Of a stretch of DNA of 60,089 nt, positions 41,860 through 51,530 are shown one piece after another. The notes beneath the pieces were generated by a model. That model ran no database searches. It was not told the origin of the DNA and saw only the letters and a program-made list of their open reading frames with translations. Source of the stretch: Candidatus Rokuibacteriota bacterium. Its GTDB lineage: Bacteria; Methylomirabilota; Methylomirabilia; Rokubacteriales; CSP1-6. How positions within the stretch are numbered: the stretch's first letter is position 1; each line of letters begins with the position of its first letter. The stretch is taken from assembly GCA_023248995.1 (NCBI GenBank), contig JAHFDN010000018.1, positions 1 through 60,089 on the forward strand, in the 5' to 3' direction. The position numbers and the translations under genes were made by a program.

Positions 41860-42959
41860 TGCCGAGGAAGCTGGTGCCCGACATGTGGCTGTTCGGCACG
41901 GTGGTGGCGCTCGTGGCCGTCGGGGTAGTCATGGTCTACTCGGCCAGCGCCCTCGTGGCCGCGGACCGCTTCCGCGACCCCTACTTCTTCCTGAAGAAGC
42001 AGCTCTTCTGGGCGGTGCTGGGCTTCGGCTGCCTCTGGGCGGCCATGACGCTTCATTACCGGTCCCTCCAGCGAGCCATGCTGCCCCTCCTCGTCCTCTC
42101 GCTGGTCCTCCTGATCTTCGTGCTGATTCCCCCGTTCAGCCAGGAGATCAACGGCACGCGCCGCTGGCTCCGAGTCGGCCCGGTGTCCTTCCAGCCCGCC
42201 GAGCTGGCGAAGTTCTCCCTGGTGGTGTACCTCGCCCAATTCCTCACGCGACGGCGCGAAGTCGTGGAGAGCTTCTGGCTGGGGCTCCTGCCGCCCCTCC
42301 TGGTGGCGGGCAGCATGGCCGGGCTGGTGCTCCTCCAGCCGGACCTGGGATCGAGCCTCACGCTCCTCGCGCTCGTCTTCTGCCTCCTCTTCCTGGCCGG
42401 GAGTCGGATCAGCCAGATGGCTCTGGTGGCGGCGTCGGCGCTCCCGCTCGTCGCGCTGGCGATCTACGCGGCCCCCTACCGGCTCCGGCGGATCGTGACG
42501 TTTCTGGATCCGTGGGCCGACCCCCGCGGGAGCGGCTTCCAGGTCATCCAGTCGTACCTGGCGCTCGGATCCGGCGGTCTCATCGGGCGCGGGCTCGGCG
42601 AATCGAAGCAGAAACTGTTCTATCTGCCGGAGCCGCACACGGACTTCATCTTCGCCGTCCTCGGCGAGGAGCTGGGCTTCCTCGGGGCCCTGGCGGTGGT
42701 CTGTCTGTTCGGGCTCGTGGTCTGGCGGGGGATTCGCATCGGGCTCGGCGCTCCGGACGCGTTCGGGGCCTTCCTCGCCCTGGGACTGACCGCGCTCCTG
42801 GCCTGCCAGACCCTCGTCAACCTGGGCGTGGTGACCGGGGTGCTTCCCACGAAGGGGCTCCCGCTGCCCTTCATCTCCTTCGGCGGCTCGTCGCTGGTGA
42901 TGGCGATGGTGTCGGCCGGTGTGCTGCTCAACATCTCCCAGCACACGAGGGACGCCTGA
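41859..42959 (+). CDS. ftsW: Septal peptidoglycan glycosyltransferase FtsW (SEDS)
   Basis: A 366-residue SEDS-family membrane protein with ten TM segments, which polymerises septal glycan with FtsI. Marker stretches are VMVYSAS (about 24-30), TRRWLRVGPVSFQPAELAK (about 98-116) and the C-terminal GLPLPFISFGGSSL. Start ATG 41859 is coupled to murD. murG is expected next and is missing. Confidence 0.95.
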   Translation: MPRKLVPDMWLFGTVVALVAVGVVMVYSASALVAADRFRDPYFFLKKQLFWAVLGFGCLWAAMTLHYRSLQRAMLPLLVLSLVLLIFVLIPPFSQEINGTRRWLRVGPVSFQPAELAKFSLVVYLAQFLTRRREVVESFWLGLLPPLLVAGSMAGLVLLQPDLGSSLTLLALVFCLLFLAGSRISQMALVAASALPLVALAIYAAPYRLRRIVTFLDPWADPRGSGFQVIQSYLALGSGGLIGRGLGESKQKLFYLPEPHTDFIFAVLGEELGFLGALAVVCLFGLVVWRGIRIGLGAPDAFGAFLALGLTALLACQTLVNLGVVTGVLPTKGLPLPFISFGGSSLVMAMVSAGVLLNISQHTRDA

Positions 42960-43261
42960 TGCCATCGCACATGCACGACCGCGCGTGGCTCGGGGAGCGA
43001 TCCATTCGAGCGAGCATTGCCGAAGGCAGCGGGGTCCCCGTCGTGACCGAGCGGGGCAGGGGAAACCGGACCGCACACCCCGGCCGAGGTACTTGGCGTC
43101 AGGAAATGGCTGCGTCGAATTGGCGCGGATCGCGCGCAACGGGAGCGAGTCCGGAGGGGTTCCCCGACCCGCGAATCACTGACGGGTCGCTGCCGGAGGC
43201 CTGCGAGCGAGTGGTGGACGCTCCCCGAGCCGACATAACGGTGGGCAAGCGTGATGTTTAA
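42959..43261 (+). CDS. Small ORF of 100 residues at the usual murG position; coding status doubtful
   Basis: An ORF opening with ATG one base inside the ftsW TGA and closing with TAA 8 bases inside murC, so the spacing would allow translational coupling. The predicted protein is Arg-, Gly- and Ser-rich with no hydrophobic core, membrane segment or domain I recognise. It shows no MurG motif such as GGTGGH. Composition argues for non-coding or degraded sequence. The region also holds GACCCG/CGGGTC arms at about 43166-43190 flanked by CCGGAGG repeats. It may be the scar of a lost murG. Confidence 0.3.
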   Translation: MPSHMHDRAWLGERSIRASIAEGSGVPVVTERGRGNRTAHPGRGTWRQEMAASNWRGSRATGASPEGFPDPRITDGSLPEACERVVDAPRADITVGKRDV

Positions 43262-44660
43262 GAGGTACCAGCAGATTCACTTCGTGGGCATCGGCGGCGC
43301 CGGCATGAGCGGCATCGCCGAGGTGCTCTTGAACATGGGCTACCGGGTCACCGGCTCGGACCTCAAGCGCAACGAGGCGGTGGAGCGCCTCGAGCGGCTG
43401 GGGGCGAAGGTCTTCACCGGCCACGAGCCCTCCCACGTGGAGGGCGCCCACGTAGTCGTCTACTCCTCGGCGGTGGCCAAGGACAACGTGGAGGTCCAGG
43501 TGGCCCGTCAGCGCCAGATCCCGACGATCCCGCGGGCCGAGATGCTGGCCGAGCTCATGCGGCTCAAGTACGGGATCGCGGTCGCGGGCACCCACGGCAA
43601 GACCACGACGACCTCCATGGTGGCGGCGGTGCTCGCGGAGGGGGGCTTCGACCCCACCGTGGTCGTCGGCGGGCGCATTCAGGGACTGGGAGCCAACGCG
43701 CGACTCGGGCAGGGCGATTTTCTCGTGGCCGAGGCCGACGAATCGGACGGCTCCTTCCTCAAGCTCAGCCCGACGATCGCCGTGGTCACCACCATTGACG
43801 CTGAGCACCTGGATCACTGGGGTGACGTCGACGCCATTTGCGAGGGTTTCCTGGCCTTCATCAACAAGGTCCCCTTCTACGGCGCGGCGGTGCTCTGCCT
43901 GGACCAGCCCCACATCCAGCGGTTGATCCCCCGGGTCGAGAAACGGCTGGCCACCTACGGCCTCGAGTCGGGGGCCGACTTCACCGCCCGGCGCCTGGCG
44001 CTCTCGGGCCTGACCTCCAGGTTCGAGGTCGTTCATCGGGGGCGCTCACTGGGCGAGTGCGGGCTCCAGGTCCCGGGCAGGCACAACGTCCTCAACGCCC
44101 TCGCCGCCATCGCGGTGGGCATGGACCTCGAGATCCCGTTTGCGAGCATCCAGCGGGCGCTGGCCGTCTTCGCGGGCGTCCAGCGCCGCTTCCAGGTCAA
44201 GGGGGAGGTGGGCGGGATCCTGGTCGTGGACGATTACGGCCACCACCCCGCCGAGATCCGCGCGACGCTGGCCGCCGCCAAGGCCGGCTTCGACCGGCGC
44301 GTCCTCACGGTGTTCCAGCCCCACCGCTACACGCGCACCCTCCATCTCCGTCAGGAGTTCCTGACGGCGTTCTACCAGACGGACGTGCTGATCGTGATGG
44401 ACATCTACCCGGCTGGCGAGCAGCCCATCCCGGGGGTCCACGCCCGCGACCTGGCCGACGGGATCGCGTCCCACGGCCACCGGGAGGTGGTGTACCTCGA
44501 CAACGACCGCGAACGGATTCTGGAGTACCTGTGCGAGATCACGCGCCGAGGCGATCTGGTGCTCACCCTCGGAGCCGGTGACGTGGGCACCCTGGGCGGA
44601 GAGCTGGTGGCCCGGCTGGGTGCCCGGGAAGGGTCAACGAACAGGAGGGCGACATGCTAG
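43254..44660 (+). CDS. murC: UDP-N-acetylmuramate--L-alanine ligase
   Basis: A 468-residue Mur ligase that starts stem-peptide synthesis. The N-terminal [19 protein letters not shown] binds UDP; the ATP loop is [11 protein letters not shown] (about 110-120), and [10 protein letters not shown] (about 325-334) is a MurC marker. ATG 43254 is preceded by an in-frame GTG at 43251. It overlaps murB by 7 bases. Confidence 0.95.
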   Translation: MFKRYQQIHFVGIGGAGMSGIAEVLLNMGYRVTGSDLKRNEAVERLERLGAKVFTGHEPSHVEGAHVVVYSSAVAKDNVEVQVARQRQIPTIPRAEMLAELMRLKYGIAVAGTHGKTTTTSMVAAVLAEGGFDPTVVVGGRIQGLGANARLGQGDFLVAEADESDGSFLKLSPTIAVVTTIDAEHLDHWGDVDAICEGFLAFINKVPFYGAAVLCLDQPHIQRLIPRVEKRLATYGLESGADFTARRLALSGLTSRFEVVHRGRSLGECGLQVPGRHNVLNALAAIAVGMDLEIPFASIQRALAVFAGVQRRFQVKGEVGGILVVDDYGHHPAEIRATLAAAKAGFDRRVLTVFQPHRYTRTLHLRQEFLTAFYQTDVLIVMDIYPAGEQPIPGVHARDLADGIASHGHREVVYLDNDRERILEYLCEITRRGDLVLTLGAGDVGTLGGELVARLGAREGSTNRRATC

Positions 44661-45532
44661 GAGAGATCCGAGGCGAGGTGCGCTTCAAGGAGCCACTCAG
44701 CTTCCATACCTCCTTGCGCATCGGGGGGTCGGCGGATATTTTCGTCATTCCCCAGGATGTGGACGATATCCGCCAGGCCCTGTCCTACGCCGAAAAGGAG
44801 CGCCTCCCGGTGGAGGTCATCGGCGGGGGGAACAACCTCGTCGTCAAAGACCGTGGCGTCCGCGGCGTCGTCGTCAAGCTCGAGGGCTGCCTGGGCCGCG
44901 CCGAGTTCCGGGGTGAGGAGGCGGTGGCCGGCGCGGGGGCGAGCTTGTCGGCGTTGATCCGCGAGGCGGCGGCGCTGGCGCTCGGGGGAATCGAGTGCCT
45001 GGTGGGCATCCCGGCCACCATCGGCGGGGCGCTCGCCATGAACGCGGGCACCCACGACGGCGCCATCGGCGACTTCGTCTCGGCCGTCTACTTTCTCCAT
45101 CCGGACGGTACGCTCGGCGAGTTCAAGCCGGGCACCGGCGCCTTCGCGTACCGAACGTTCCATTGCCCCCCCGGCGCGATCCTGATCGGGGCGCGGCTTC
45201 AGCTCCATCGGCGGTCGCCGGTCGAGATTCAGAAAGAGATCAAGCAGCGGCTGAAGCAGAAGAAGGCCACCCAACCCCTGGCGCTGGCGTCGGCCGGCTG
45301 CGTCTGGAAGAACCCCGCGTCCGACTACGCGGGACGGCTGATCGAGAAGGTGGGCCTCAAGGGCAAGCGGCTGAACGGGGCAGAGATCTCGTCGAAGCAC
45401 GCCAACTTCATCGTCAACCGGGGCGGTGCCACGGCGGCGGATATCCTGGCGCTCATGGAGCTGGCGCAGGAGCGCGTGGTCGCTCAATTCGGGATCAAGC
45501 TGGAGCCCGAGATCAGGATCATCGGCGACTGA
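44654..45532 (+). CDS. murB: UDP-N-acetylenolpyruvoylglucosamine reductase (type II-like)
   Basis: A 292-residue FAD enzyme reducing enolpyruvyl-UDP-GlcNAc to UDP-MurNAc. FAD-binding stretches [17 protein letters not shown] (about 55-71) and [17 protein letters not shown] (about 117-133) are intact, with the catalytic Ser in SAGCVWKNP and a late Glu in [15 protein letters not shown] lies 5 bases before the ATG. Overlaps ftsQ by one base; ddl, often placed here, is absent. Confidence 0.95.
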   Translation: MLGEIRGEVRFKEPLSFHTSLRIGGSADIFVIPQDVDDIRQALSYAEKERLPVEVIGGGNNLVVKDRGVRGVVVKLEGCLGRAEFRGEEAVAGAGASLSALIREAAALALGGIECLVGIPATIGGALAMNAGTHDGAIGDFVSAVYFLHPDGTLGEFKPGTGAFAYRTFHCPPGAILIGARLQLHRRSPVEIQKEIKQRLKQKKATQPLALASAGCVWKNPASDYAGRLIEKVGLKGKRLNGAEISSKHANFIVNRGGATAADILALMELAQERVVAQFGIKLEPEIRIIGD

Positions 45533-46389
45533 TGCTGACGCGGACGGGGATTCTCTCGCCGCGGTCTGCGCCGGACGCGCTCCCGGATTTGGCCGAGCGC
45601 ACCCCGTTCATCGCCGGCCAGCGGGTGCGGCGCCGCCTCCGGCGACGGGCCTCCCGGGGGTTCCTCACCCTGTTCCGCCTCGCCGGCGTCGGCCTCCTTC
45701 TGGCAGCCCTCGCGGCGGCCGTCGCCCTGGGCCTCCACTGGCTCCTCACCTCCCCGCGCTTCGCGGTGAGGACGATCGAGGTGCAGGGGGTGAGCCGGCT
45801 CCACGAGGCGGAGGTGCTGGCGGCCGCGGGCATCACGCCGGGCGACAACCTCTTTGGATTGGACGCGCAGCGGGTGAGGGCGCGGCTCAACCGCCTGGCG
45901 CCGGTGAAGCGGGCCGAGATGATCCGGTCGTTCCCCAACCGCATCACCCTCGTCGTGGAAGAGCGGGTCCCCTTCGCGCTCGCCCAGGCCGGTCGCCTGT
46001 ACTGGCTCGACGAGGACGGCGTGAGCCTCGGCCCCGAGCCCCGCGCTCTCACCCCGCGCCTGCCGGTGGTTACCGGGGTGAGCCCCGCAGAGCTGGCCGG
46101 CGCGGGTTCGGCCGCGAGCGCCCGCTCCGCCGTCTCGCTGATCCGCTCCATGCTCCGGACGGGGAGTTCGCTGAGCCGGGAGGTCTCCGAGATAGACATG
46201 AGCGGTCGCGACGGCCCGGTGCTCTACACCGTGGAGGGCACGGAGATCAGGCTCGGCAACGCGGACTGGGAGGATCGGCTCGCGCGCCTGGACGGAGTGC
46301 TCGCCCAGCTCAGGTCGCAGGGAGAAACGGTGGAATACGTGGATCTGAGGTTCAAGGGCCAGGTGGTCTTCAAACCGCTCACCCGGTAA
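45532..46389 (+). CDS. ftsQ: Cell division protein FtsQ
   Basis: A 285-residue bitopic protein. A basic cytoplasmic N-terminus (RRRLRRRASRG), TM at about 50-70, then the POTRA domain (FAVRTIEVQGVSRLHEAEVL, about 78-97) and beta domain (ERVPFALAQAGRLYWLDEDG). Start ATG 45532 is coupled to murB (TGATG). FtsQ recruits FtsL and FtsB to the septum. Confidence 0.93.
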   Translation: MLTRTGILSPRSAPDALPDLAERTPFIAGQRVRRRLRRRASRGFLTLFRLAGVGLLLAALAAAVALGLHWLLTSPRFAVRTIEVQGVSRLHEAEVLAAAGITPGDNLFGLDAQRVRARLNRLAPVKRAEMIRSFPNRITLVVEERVPFALAQAGRLYWLDEDGVSLGPEPRALTPRLPVVTGVSPAELAGAGSAASARSAVSLIRSMLRTGSSLSREVSEIDMSGRDGPVLYTVEGTEIRLGNADWEDRLARLDGVLAQLRSQGETVEYVDLRFKGQVVFKPLTR

Positions 46390-46399
46390 GGCGCGCGGC

Positions 46400-47641
46400 A
46401 TGGGCAAAGGGACGCGAAACACGGTCATCACCGGGCTCGACGTGGGCACGACCAAGGTCTGCGCGATCATCGCGGAGGCCACCTCGGTCGGCGGGCTGGA
46501 CGTGATCGGCATCGGGACCAGCCCCTCCCGCGGGCTCCGCAAGGGCGTGGTGGTGAACATCGACTCCACGGTGGAGGCGATCAAGAAGGCGGTCCAAGAG
46601 GCGGAGCAGATGGCCGGTGTCGAGGTGGGTTCGGTCTACGCCGGCGTCTCGGGCGGCCACATCCGAGGCGTGAACAGCCGCGGCGTGGTCGCGGTCTCCG
46701 GCAAGAGCAAGGAGGTGAGCCGGGCCGACCTGGCGCGCGCCCTGGAGGCGGCCCGGGCCATCAGTGTGCCGCCCGACCGCGAGATCATCCACGTCCTGCC
46801 TCAGAGCTACGTGGTCGATGACCAAGACGGCGTCAAGGAGCCGCTCGGGATGTCGGGGGTGCGACTCGAGGTCGAGGTCCACATCGTCACCGCTGCGGTG
46901 ACCTCCGTCCACAACGTGATCCGGAGCGTCAACCGCGCGGGGCTCACCGTGCACGACGTGGTCCTCGAGCCCCTCGCCGCCTCAGAGGCGATCCTGTCGT
47001 CCGACGAAAAAGAGCTCGGCGTGCTCCTGATTGACCTGGGCGGCGGGACCACGGACGTGGCCCTCTTCCGGGACGGCGCGATCTGGCATACGGGCGTGCT
47101 GGCCCTGGGCGGCGACCACATCACGAACGACATCGCCGTGGGACTCCGGACGCCCACCGCGGAGGCCGAATCCCTCAAGAAGCGCCACGGCTCTGCCCTG
47201 ACGGCCCTCGTGAGGGAGGAGGAAACGGTAGACGTTCCCTCAGTCGGGGGGAGGAAGCCCCGGCAGCTCTCGCGCCAGATTCTGTCGGAGATCATCCAGC
47301 CGCGGGTGGAAGAGATCTTCACCTTGGTCGCGCGGGACCTGGCGCGGGCGGGGCTCGAGGACGCCCCGGCTGCCGGAGTGGTCGTGACGGGCGGGACGTC
47401 CATCATGGACGGCCTGCCCGAGCTGGCGGCGCAGGTCTTCGACCTCCCCGTGCGCCGCGGGATCCCCGAGGGCGTGGGGGGGCTCGGCGATGTCGTCGAG
47501 AGCCCTATCTACGCGACCGGCGTGGGGCTGGCCCTCTACGGTCTTCGGGCCGGCGACGTCGTTTCCGGGAGCCCTGGCGACGGGCACGTGATGGCCCGCT
47601 GGTCACGTCGAGTCCGGGAGTGGCTCGGGGAGAGGTTCTGA
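46400..47641 (+). CDS. ftsA: Cell division protein FtsA
   Basis: A 413-residue actin-like protein that ties FtsZ to the membrane. ATPase motifs are ITGLDVGTTKVCAII (about 10-24), LLIDLGGGTTDVALF (about 207-221) and VVTGGTSIMDGL. The C-terminal amphipathic helix (RWSRRVREWLGERF) fits the membrane-targeting sequence. Starts 10 bases after ftsQ. Confidence 0.95.
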   Translation: MGKGTRNTVITGLDVGTTKVCAIIAEATSVGGLDVIGIGTSPSRGLRKGVVVNIDSTVEAIKKAVQEAEQMAGVEVGSVYAGVSGGHIRGVNSRGVVAVSGKSKEVSRADLARALEAARAISVPPDREIIHVLPQSYVVDDQDGVKEPLGMSGVRLEVEVHIVTAAVTSVHNVIRSVNRAGLTVHDVVLEPLAASEAILSSDEKELGVLLIDLGGGTTDVALFRDGAIWHTGVLALGGDHITNDIAVGLRTPTAEAESLKKRHGSALTALVREEETVDVPSVGGRKPRQLSRQILSEIIQPRVEEIFTLVARDLARAGLEDAPAAGVVVTGGTSIMDGLPELAAQVFDLPVRRGIPEGVGGLGDVVESPIYATGVGLALYGLRAGDVVSGSPGDGHVMARWSRRVREWLGERF

Positions 47642-47785
47642 CGTCGGAGACAGCGGTTGATGGCCCGTGACGGGACCGGCGGCGGGAAGTCGCATCGGCA
47701 GCGGGAACTGTTCCTGCACCTGCCGGCCGGTCGGGCGCGGAGCGCTGCCCTACGGGCGGGGAAAACCTCAAGGAGGGGGGGACCG

Positions 47786-48952
47786 ATGGAGGAGGCGCGC
47801 CAGAAGCGACCCATCTTCGAGCTGGAAGACGAGGTGGGTGCCGGAGGGGACGGTCGGGAAGTGGCCCGCATCAAGGTCGTCGGCCTGGGCGGCGGCGGCG
47901 GCAACGCTGTGAATCGCATGATGGCTTCCCGCTTCACCGGCGTGGAATTCATCGTCGCCAACACCGACATCCAGGCGCTGCGCACCTCTCCCGCTCCCGT
48001 CAAGCTCCAGCTGGGCGCGCGGCTGACAGGCGGACTCGGCGCCGGGTCGGATCCCGACGTGGGCCGCCGGGCGGCAGAGGAGGATCGGGATCAGATCACG
48101 CGCGCCCTCGAGGGCGCCGACATGGTGTTCGTGACCGCGGGGCTCGGCGGGGGCACCGGCACGGGAGCCGCTCCGGTCGTGGCGAAGGCAGCCAAGGAGC
48201 TGGGGATCCTGACGGTCGCCGTGGTCACCAAGCCCTTCACGTTCGAGGGTCGCAAGCGCGCCCAGCAGGCCGAGGCGGGGCTCGCCGAGCTCAGAGGGGT
48301 CGTGGACACCCTCATCACGATCCCCAACCAGCGGCTCCTGGCCGTGGTGGAGCGCGGCACGCCGCTCCTGGAGGCGTTCAAGGTGGCCGATTCGGTCCTG
48401 CACCAGGCCGTTCAGGGGATCTCGGATCTCATCCTGGTCCCGGGGCTGATCAACCTCGACTTCGCCGACGTTCGCACGATCATGTCCGGGATGGGGATGG
48501 CGCTCATGGGCACCGGCACCGGCAAGGGAGAGCACCGGGCCCTGGACGCCGCGCAGAAGGCCATCGCAAGTCCGCTGCTCGACAACACGTCCATCGAAGG
48601 GGCCCGCGGGATCCTCATCAACTTCACCGGCGGCTTGGACCTTTCGATCCACGAGGTGGAAGAGGCGGCGCGAGTCGTCCAGGAGGCCGCCCACGAGGAG
48701 GCCCACATCATCTTCGGCGCGGTGATCGACGGGAGTCTGGAAGACGAGGTCAGGCTCACGGTGATCGCGACCGGCTTCGCCGAGCGGAAGGAGGCCACGG
48801 GGCCCAGCGGCAAGGTGGTGGATCTGGCGAAGACGCCGCGGCCGGCCCAGGGAAGCCAGTGGCGCCGCCGGACCGCCGACATCCGGGCCGAGGGCGACGA
48901 GCCGCTGGAAGACCTCGACGTCCCCGCGTTCCTGAGGCGCCAAGCCGACTAG
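47786..48952 (+). CDS. ftsZ: Cell division protein FtsZ
   Basis: A 388-residue tubulin-like GTPase forming the Z ring. The GTP-binding signature [10 protein letters not shown] lies at about 121-130, the T7 loop [11 protein letters not shown] follows at about 225, and the C-terminal peptide [11 protein letters not shown], which binds FtsA, is intact. The linker between them is short. ATG 47786 has AAGGAGGGGGG 4 bases upstream; an in-frame start at 47657 would add 43 unusual residues. The 144 bases after ftsA hold no clear promoter. Confidence 0.96.
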   Translation: MEEARQKRPIFELEDEVGAGGDGREVARIKVVGLGGGGGNAVNRMMASRFTGVEFIVANTDIQALRTSPAPVKLQLGARLTGGLGAGSDPDVGRRAAEEDRDQITRALEGADMVFVTAGLGGGTGTGAAPVVAKAAKELGILTVAVVTKPFTFEGRKRAQQAEAGLAELRGVVDTLITIPNQRLLAVVERGTPLLEAFKVADSVLHQAVQGISDLILVPGLINLDFADVRTIMSGMGMALMGTGTGKGEHRALDAAQKAIASPLLDNTSIEGARGILINFTGGLDLSIHEVEEAARVVQEAAHEEAHIIFGAVIDGSLEDEVRLTVIATGFAERKEATGPSGKVVDLAKTPRPAQGSQWRRRTADIRAEGDEPLEDLDVPAFLRRQAD

Positions 48953-48975
48953 ACCTCTACAGGATTCCCTCGTTG

Positions 48976-49030
48976 CCCCCTCACCTTTATCCTCTCCCCC
49001 GGTGGGGGAGAGGGCAGGGTGAGGGGAGGG
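48976..49030 (+). repeat. Dispersed inverted repeat (copy A)
   Basis: Outer arms CCCTCACC and GGTGAGGG enclose inner arms CTCTCCCCC (48992-49000) and GGGGGAGAG (49004-49012). The left arm of 25 bases is identical to that at 59252 except for one base. The right arm, GGGGAGGG, also acts as the ribosome site of the gene at 49038. Confidence 0.8.
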
Positions 49031-49037
49031 CTTCTTG

Positions 49038-50060
49038 ATGTCAGTGGCGTTTCTTACGGCGCCCTCGGTTCCCCCGGCGGAAGCGTTGCCTCAACTGGCG
49101 CGTGTTCCGCCCGAAGCGGTCCCTGAGGTCCTCATCGCTCGCGCCGCCACAGCGAAGGAGTGGCTGGGGATCCTCGCCAAGCTGGGCGACATCGGGATCC
49201 CCCTCCGCCAGGTAGAGCGGCGCGCCGGCGATCCGCTCGTCGCCCTTTGGACCGCCGGATCGAGAGAGAATCCTGAGCCGCTTGCGATTGTCGCCGATTT
49301 TCTATTGCTTGGCGGAGGCTGGTCCTTACTGGGTCGGCTCCTCGGCGAACTCGCGCGTGCGCCGGGCCGCGATCGGATGGAGAGGCTTGAGAGGCTCTCG
49401 GCAGTTCCCGGCGTGTACGTCCCGTCGTTCTACGCCGTCGAGTACGGGCCGGAAGGCCCGATCGATCGGGTCGTCTCCCGGCCGGGCGTCGCGTTTCCCG
49501 TCGGGCTCGAGGGAGGAGCGCCGTTTCCGCCGGAGGCGGATCCGGGGTACCGACGCTATTTCGTAGGGGAGCCAAGCGGGGACGTCGAGCGGATCGCCGA
49601 GGGGATCAAGCACGAGCGACATCAAGAACGGGTCAGGCTCCGCCGGCAGCCGGCGCCGCTCAGCGTGAGCCTCAGGTGTCTGGTCCCGTGGCCCTGGGGG
49701 CCGTTTCAGTGGGCCCCGATGGCGACAGAAGAGCGCTTGAAGGACGAGATTCGCCGGGCGTCCGGGATGCTGGGGAAGATCCCGGGAGTGAGGGCGACGC
49801 ACGATCAGCCGAAGTGGGCCCTCCTCGAAGGGGTGCTCCAGATGGGAGACCGACGCGCCGGCGAGCTACTGCTCCTGGCCCGGCGTGTCGGCTGGGATCG
49901 GGCCCGGGTCGCTTCGCCGCTGAACCCGGCCTTCATCCTCCACCGCTCCCGGCCCAAGATCGAGGTCCTCCCCTGGGATCACGTGAGCTGGGGACTCGAC
50001 CGCGAGGCCCTCTGGCAGGAGTTCGAGCGTCTTGTCCGGGGCACCGGGGGGAAGCGGTGA
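49038..50060 (+). CDS. Radical SAM/B12 protein homologue lacking the radical SAM core
   Basis: A 340-residue protein matching the two ends of the B12-binding radical SAM family with a C-terminal DUF2344-like region (TIGR03960 type). The N-terminal part keeps NPEPLAIVADFLLLGGG and GVYVPSFYAVEYGPEG. The C-terminal part keeps SVSLRCLVPWPWGPFQWAPM, the GDRRAGELL stretch and IEVLPWDHVSWGLDREALW. The CxxxCxxC loop and most of the barrel between them, normally about 200 residues, are missing in frame; the join lies near residue 170-180. Only one Cys is left, so it cannot be a radical SAM enzyme. ATG 49038 has GGGGAGGG 7 bases upstream. It overlaps pgeF by 4 bases (GTGA). Confidence 0.72.
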   Translation: MSVAFLTAPSVPPAEALPQLARVPPEAVPEVLIARAATAKEWLGILAKLGDIGIPLRQVERRAGDPLVALWTAGSRENPEPLAIVADFLLLGGGWSLLGRLLGELARAPGRDRMERLERLSAVPGVYVPSFYAVEYGPEGPIDRVVSRPGVAFPVGLEGGAPFPPEADPGYRRYFVGEPSGDVERIAEGIKHERHQERVRLRRQPAPLSVSLRCLVPWPWGPFQWAPMATEERLKDEIRRASGMLGKIPGVRATHDQPKWALLEGVLQMGDRRAGELLLLARRVGWDRARVASPLNPAFILHRSRPKIEVLPWDHVSWGLDREALWQEFERLVRGTGGKR

Positions 50061-50833
50061 CCGCCGACCTCACGTTTCACGGAGAGCCGCCGACCCATCT
50101 CACGTATCCCGGACTCCAGGCCCAGGGCCTCTGGCACGCCTCGACGACACGCCATTGCCCGGGCATCGCCCACCCCTCCCGGCCGGTGTCCCCGGTCGGG
50201 CGCGAGGGGGCAATGCTCCTGGCGCCGGCGGGGCCGGACCTCGGGCGGGTTGCCTTTCTCCACCAGGTGCACGGGACGACGGTCGTGCGGGTCGAAGAGC
50301 CTGGCGGGCTCGCGGGCGAGGGGGACGCACTCCTCACGACGCGCCCGCAGATGCCCCTCGCGGTGTTCACCGCTGACTGCCTGGCCGTCGTCCTCTTCGA
50401 TCCGGTGGGACAGCGGCTGGGGCTGGCTCACGTGGGGTGGCGTGGGACGGTGAAGTCGGCTCTCCCGGCGGTCGTGGACGCACTGGTGGCGGCGGGGGCG
50501 AGGCCGGCAGCGCTGGTCGCCGCGATTTTTCCCTCCATCGGTCCCTGTTGCTACGAGGTGGACCGCCCCGTGATCGACCCGCTCTCGGCCGCGTTCCCGG
50601 GCCGCTGGGAGAGCTGGGTCAGACCGTCGGGCCCGGGCAAGTGGCGACTTGATCTCTGGGCCGCCAACCAGTCCCAGCTCGAGACGGCCGGCCTTCGCCC
50701 CGACCGCATCCTGAATGCGCGGCTCTGCACGGCCTGCCGCCCCGACCTCTTCTTCTCTTACCGCAGGGAAGGGAGCCGGGGTCGGCTCGTGACGCTCGCG
50801 GCTCTCCCGGGTCGAGGCGCATCTGAAGCGTGA
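50057..50833 (+). CDS. pgeF: Multicopper-polyphenol-oxidase-fold (laccase-domain) protein, YfiH/YlmD family
   Basis: A 258-residue YfiH-family enzyme, reported in other bacteria as a purine nucleoside phosphorylase/adenosine deaminase and a peptidoglycan-editing factor. Metal/active-site blocks: HQVHGTTVV (about 71-79), TADCLAVVL with the Cys, and HVGWRGT. The C-terminal TACRPDLFFSYRREG is typical. GTG start in a GTGA overlap. Equivalent to ylmD, which opens the ylm group after ftsZ in many bacteria. Confidence 0.92.
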   Translation: MTADLTFHGEPPTHLTYPGLQAQGLWHASTTRHCPGIAHPSRPVSPVGREGAMLLAPAGPDLGRVAFLHQVHGTTVVRVEEPGGLAGEGDALLTTRPQMPLAVFTADCLAVVLFDPVGQRLGLAHVGWRGTVKSALPAVVDALVAAGARPAALVAAIFPSIGPCCYEVDRPVIDPLSAAFPGRWESWVRPSGPGKWRLDLWAANQSQLETAGLRPDRILNARLCTACRPDLFFSYRREGSRGRLVTLAALPGRGASEA

Positions 50834-50861
50834 TACAATCACTCAGCGTGAGTGGGCGGCG

Positions 50862-51530
50862 ATGATTGACGTCCCGGCGAATCTCGCGCGCGTCCAGGAG
50901 CGGATCCGCCGGGCTGCCGAGCGTGCCGGGCGCGCCCCCGAGGGAATCCTCCTCGTCGGCGTCTCCAAGCTGGTGGACGTCGAGCGGATTCGAAGCGCCG
51001 TGGCCGCCGGCCTCCCCGCGTTGGGGGAGAACCGGGTCCAGGAGGCGAACGAGAAGATCAGGCACCTCGGCCGCCCCGTGCCCTGGCACTTGGTCGGCCA
51101 TCTCCAGACGAACAAGGCCCGGGACGCGGTCCTCCTCTTCGATGTGATCCAGTCGGTGGACCGCCTGGAGCTGGCGCGGGAGCTCCACCGTCGCGCGGCG
51201 GCCGCCGGCAAGGTGGTAGACGTGCTCGTCCAGGTGAACGTGGCGGGCGAGAGAACCAAGGGTGGCTTCGCCCCGGAGGAGATCAAGGGGGCGCTGGAGG
51301 AGCTGGCGGGGCTCTCGGGACTCTCCGTACGGGGGCTCATGACGATCCCGCCGGCGGTCGAGTCCGCCGAGCTGGCGCGGGGCTGGTTCCGCCGGCTCCG
51401 CGAGCTCAGGGATGCGGCCGGTCTCCTGCACCTCTCGATGGGAATGAGCGGCGACTTCGAGGTTGCCGTCGAGGAAGGAGCGACGATGGTGCGCGTTGGA
51501 ACCGCCATCTTCGGCCCCAGACCACGATGA
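50862..51530 (+). CDS. yggS: PLP homeostasis protein, YggS/PROSC family
   Basis: A 222-residue single-domain alanine-racemase-fold protein that carries pyridoxal phosphate on Lys36 (VGVSKLVD). Also seen: GENRVQEA (about 56-63), WHLVGHLQTNK (about 77-87) and the C-terminal MSGDFEVAVEEGATMVRVG. Equivalent of ylmE. Overlaps proC as ATGA. TACAAT at 50834-50839 might be a -10 but lacks a -35. Confidence 0.94.
   Translation: MIDVPANLARVQERIRRAAERAGRAPEGILLVGVSKLVDVERIRSAVAAGLPALGENRVQEANEKIRHLGRPVPWHLVGHLQTNKARDAVLLFDVIQSVDRLELARELHRRAAAAGKVVDVLVQVNVAGERTKGGFAPEEIKGALEELAGLSGLSVRGLMTIPPAVESAELARGWFRRLRELRDAAGLLHLSMGMSGDFEVAVEEGATMVRVGTAIFGPRPR

Noticed and set aside
47657-47785. 43-residue N-terminal extension of FtsZ
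   Set aside because: A strong ribosome site lies right before ATG 47786 and the extension has no FtsZ-like sequence.
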